Of a DNA stretch of 5,984 bases, positions 5,857 to 5,984 are shown piece after piece (position 1 is the stretch's first letter; the number at the start of each line of letters is the position of its first letter). The notes below the pieces were generated by a model. That model saw nothing but the letters and a program-made list of their open reading frames with translations, was not told the DNA's origin and did no database searches. Source of the stretch: Deltaproteobacteria bacterium CG_4_8_14_3_um_filter_43_13 (GTDB lineage: Bacteria; Desulfobacterota; UBA8473); assembly GCA_002782605.1 (NCBI GenBank), contig PFIF01000131.1:1-5984 (forward strand), read 5' to 3'. Both the position numbers and the translations under genes were made by a program.

Positions 5857-5984
5857 TTATACAAAACTATACGGCGGCCATGGGCCGGTAAAACGAACAG
5901 AATATCCCTCCATATTACTGATCTTTTCCAATTCGTCTCCCAGTTTTCTGCTGGCCTCTTTCGGAAGCAGACAGGAAAGGTTCA
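5857..5984 (-). CDS. GvpF/GvpL-family gas vesicle protein, C-terminal end only
   Basis: Open frame of 41 codons from the window edge to a TAA at 5857-5859. It ends in YSVRFTGPWPPYSFV. The tGPWPPYsF ending is the hallmark C-terminus of the GvpF/GvpL family, accessory proteins needed for gas-vesicle assembly and found as minor vesicle-associated components. The preceding residues (KEASRKLGDELEKISNMEG) fit the family's last helix. The start and most of the gene lie outside the window, so GvpF and GvpL cannot be told apart. It shows independently of the next gene that this is a gas-vesicle locus and that the cluster continues beyond 5984. Confidence 0.85.
   Translation of the reverse strand, partial: NLSCLLPKEASRKLGDELEKISNMEGYSVRFTGPWPPYSFV

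Overview
The window is the downstream flank of a gas-vesicle (gvp) gene cluster. All six genes that can be supported lie on the minus strand and read from high to low coordinates. In reading order they are: the last 41 codons of a GvpF/GvpL-family protein (5857-5984, cut by the window edge); a GvpA/J/M/S-type protein fused to two GRAM/PH-like repeats and a zinc ribbon (4639-5757); a soluble histidine kinase (3785-4543); a response regulator with an N-terminal GYF_2-like domain and no DNA-binding output domain (3116-3757); an Hsp70/DnaK with a short C-terminus (1370-3055); and a GAF plus HD-GYP protein, a probable cyclic-di-GMP phosphodiesterase (58-1212).

The source is a bacterium. The NtrB-like kinase, the GAF/HD-GYP protein, the moderate GC content and the 7-bp-period repeats between genes would fit an environmental anaerobe such as Desulfobacterota or Nitrospirota. 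The DnaK ATPase domain is of the short-loop type seen in Gram-positive bacteria, so taxonomy cannot be fixed from this window.

Four of the five intergenic gaps are filled largely by small repeats. Three (3075-3157, 4564-4622, 5763-5851) are arrays of a degenerate 7-bp unit, YAGTGRN, facing inverted copies of itself, so each could fold into a hairpin. The fourth (1237-1373) is a different, 137-bp element with perfect 13-bp terminal inverted repeats. The repeats reach into genes: the element end supplies the dnaK stop codon, a 7-bp array encodes the last 13 residues and the stop codon of the response regulator, and another array occupies the place where the ribosome binding site of the Gvp fusion should be. 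Only the 27-bp kinase-regulator gap is free of them.

Taken together, structural gas-vesicle genes appear linked to a two-component pair, a dedicated Hsp70 and a cyclic-di-GMP enzyme. A plausible reading, which is inference, is that DnaK helps fold or assemble the very hydrophobic Gvp proteins, the kinase and regulator adjust vesicle production or assembly, and the HD-GYP protein connects buoyancy to motility or attachment. The most novel object is the Gvp-GRAM-GRAM-zinc-ribbon fusion.
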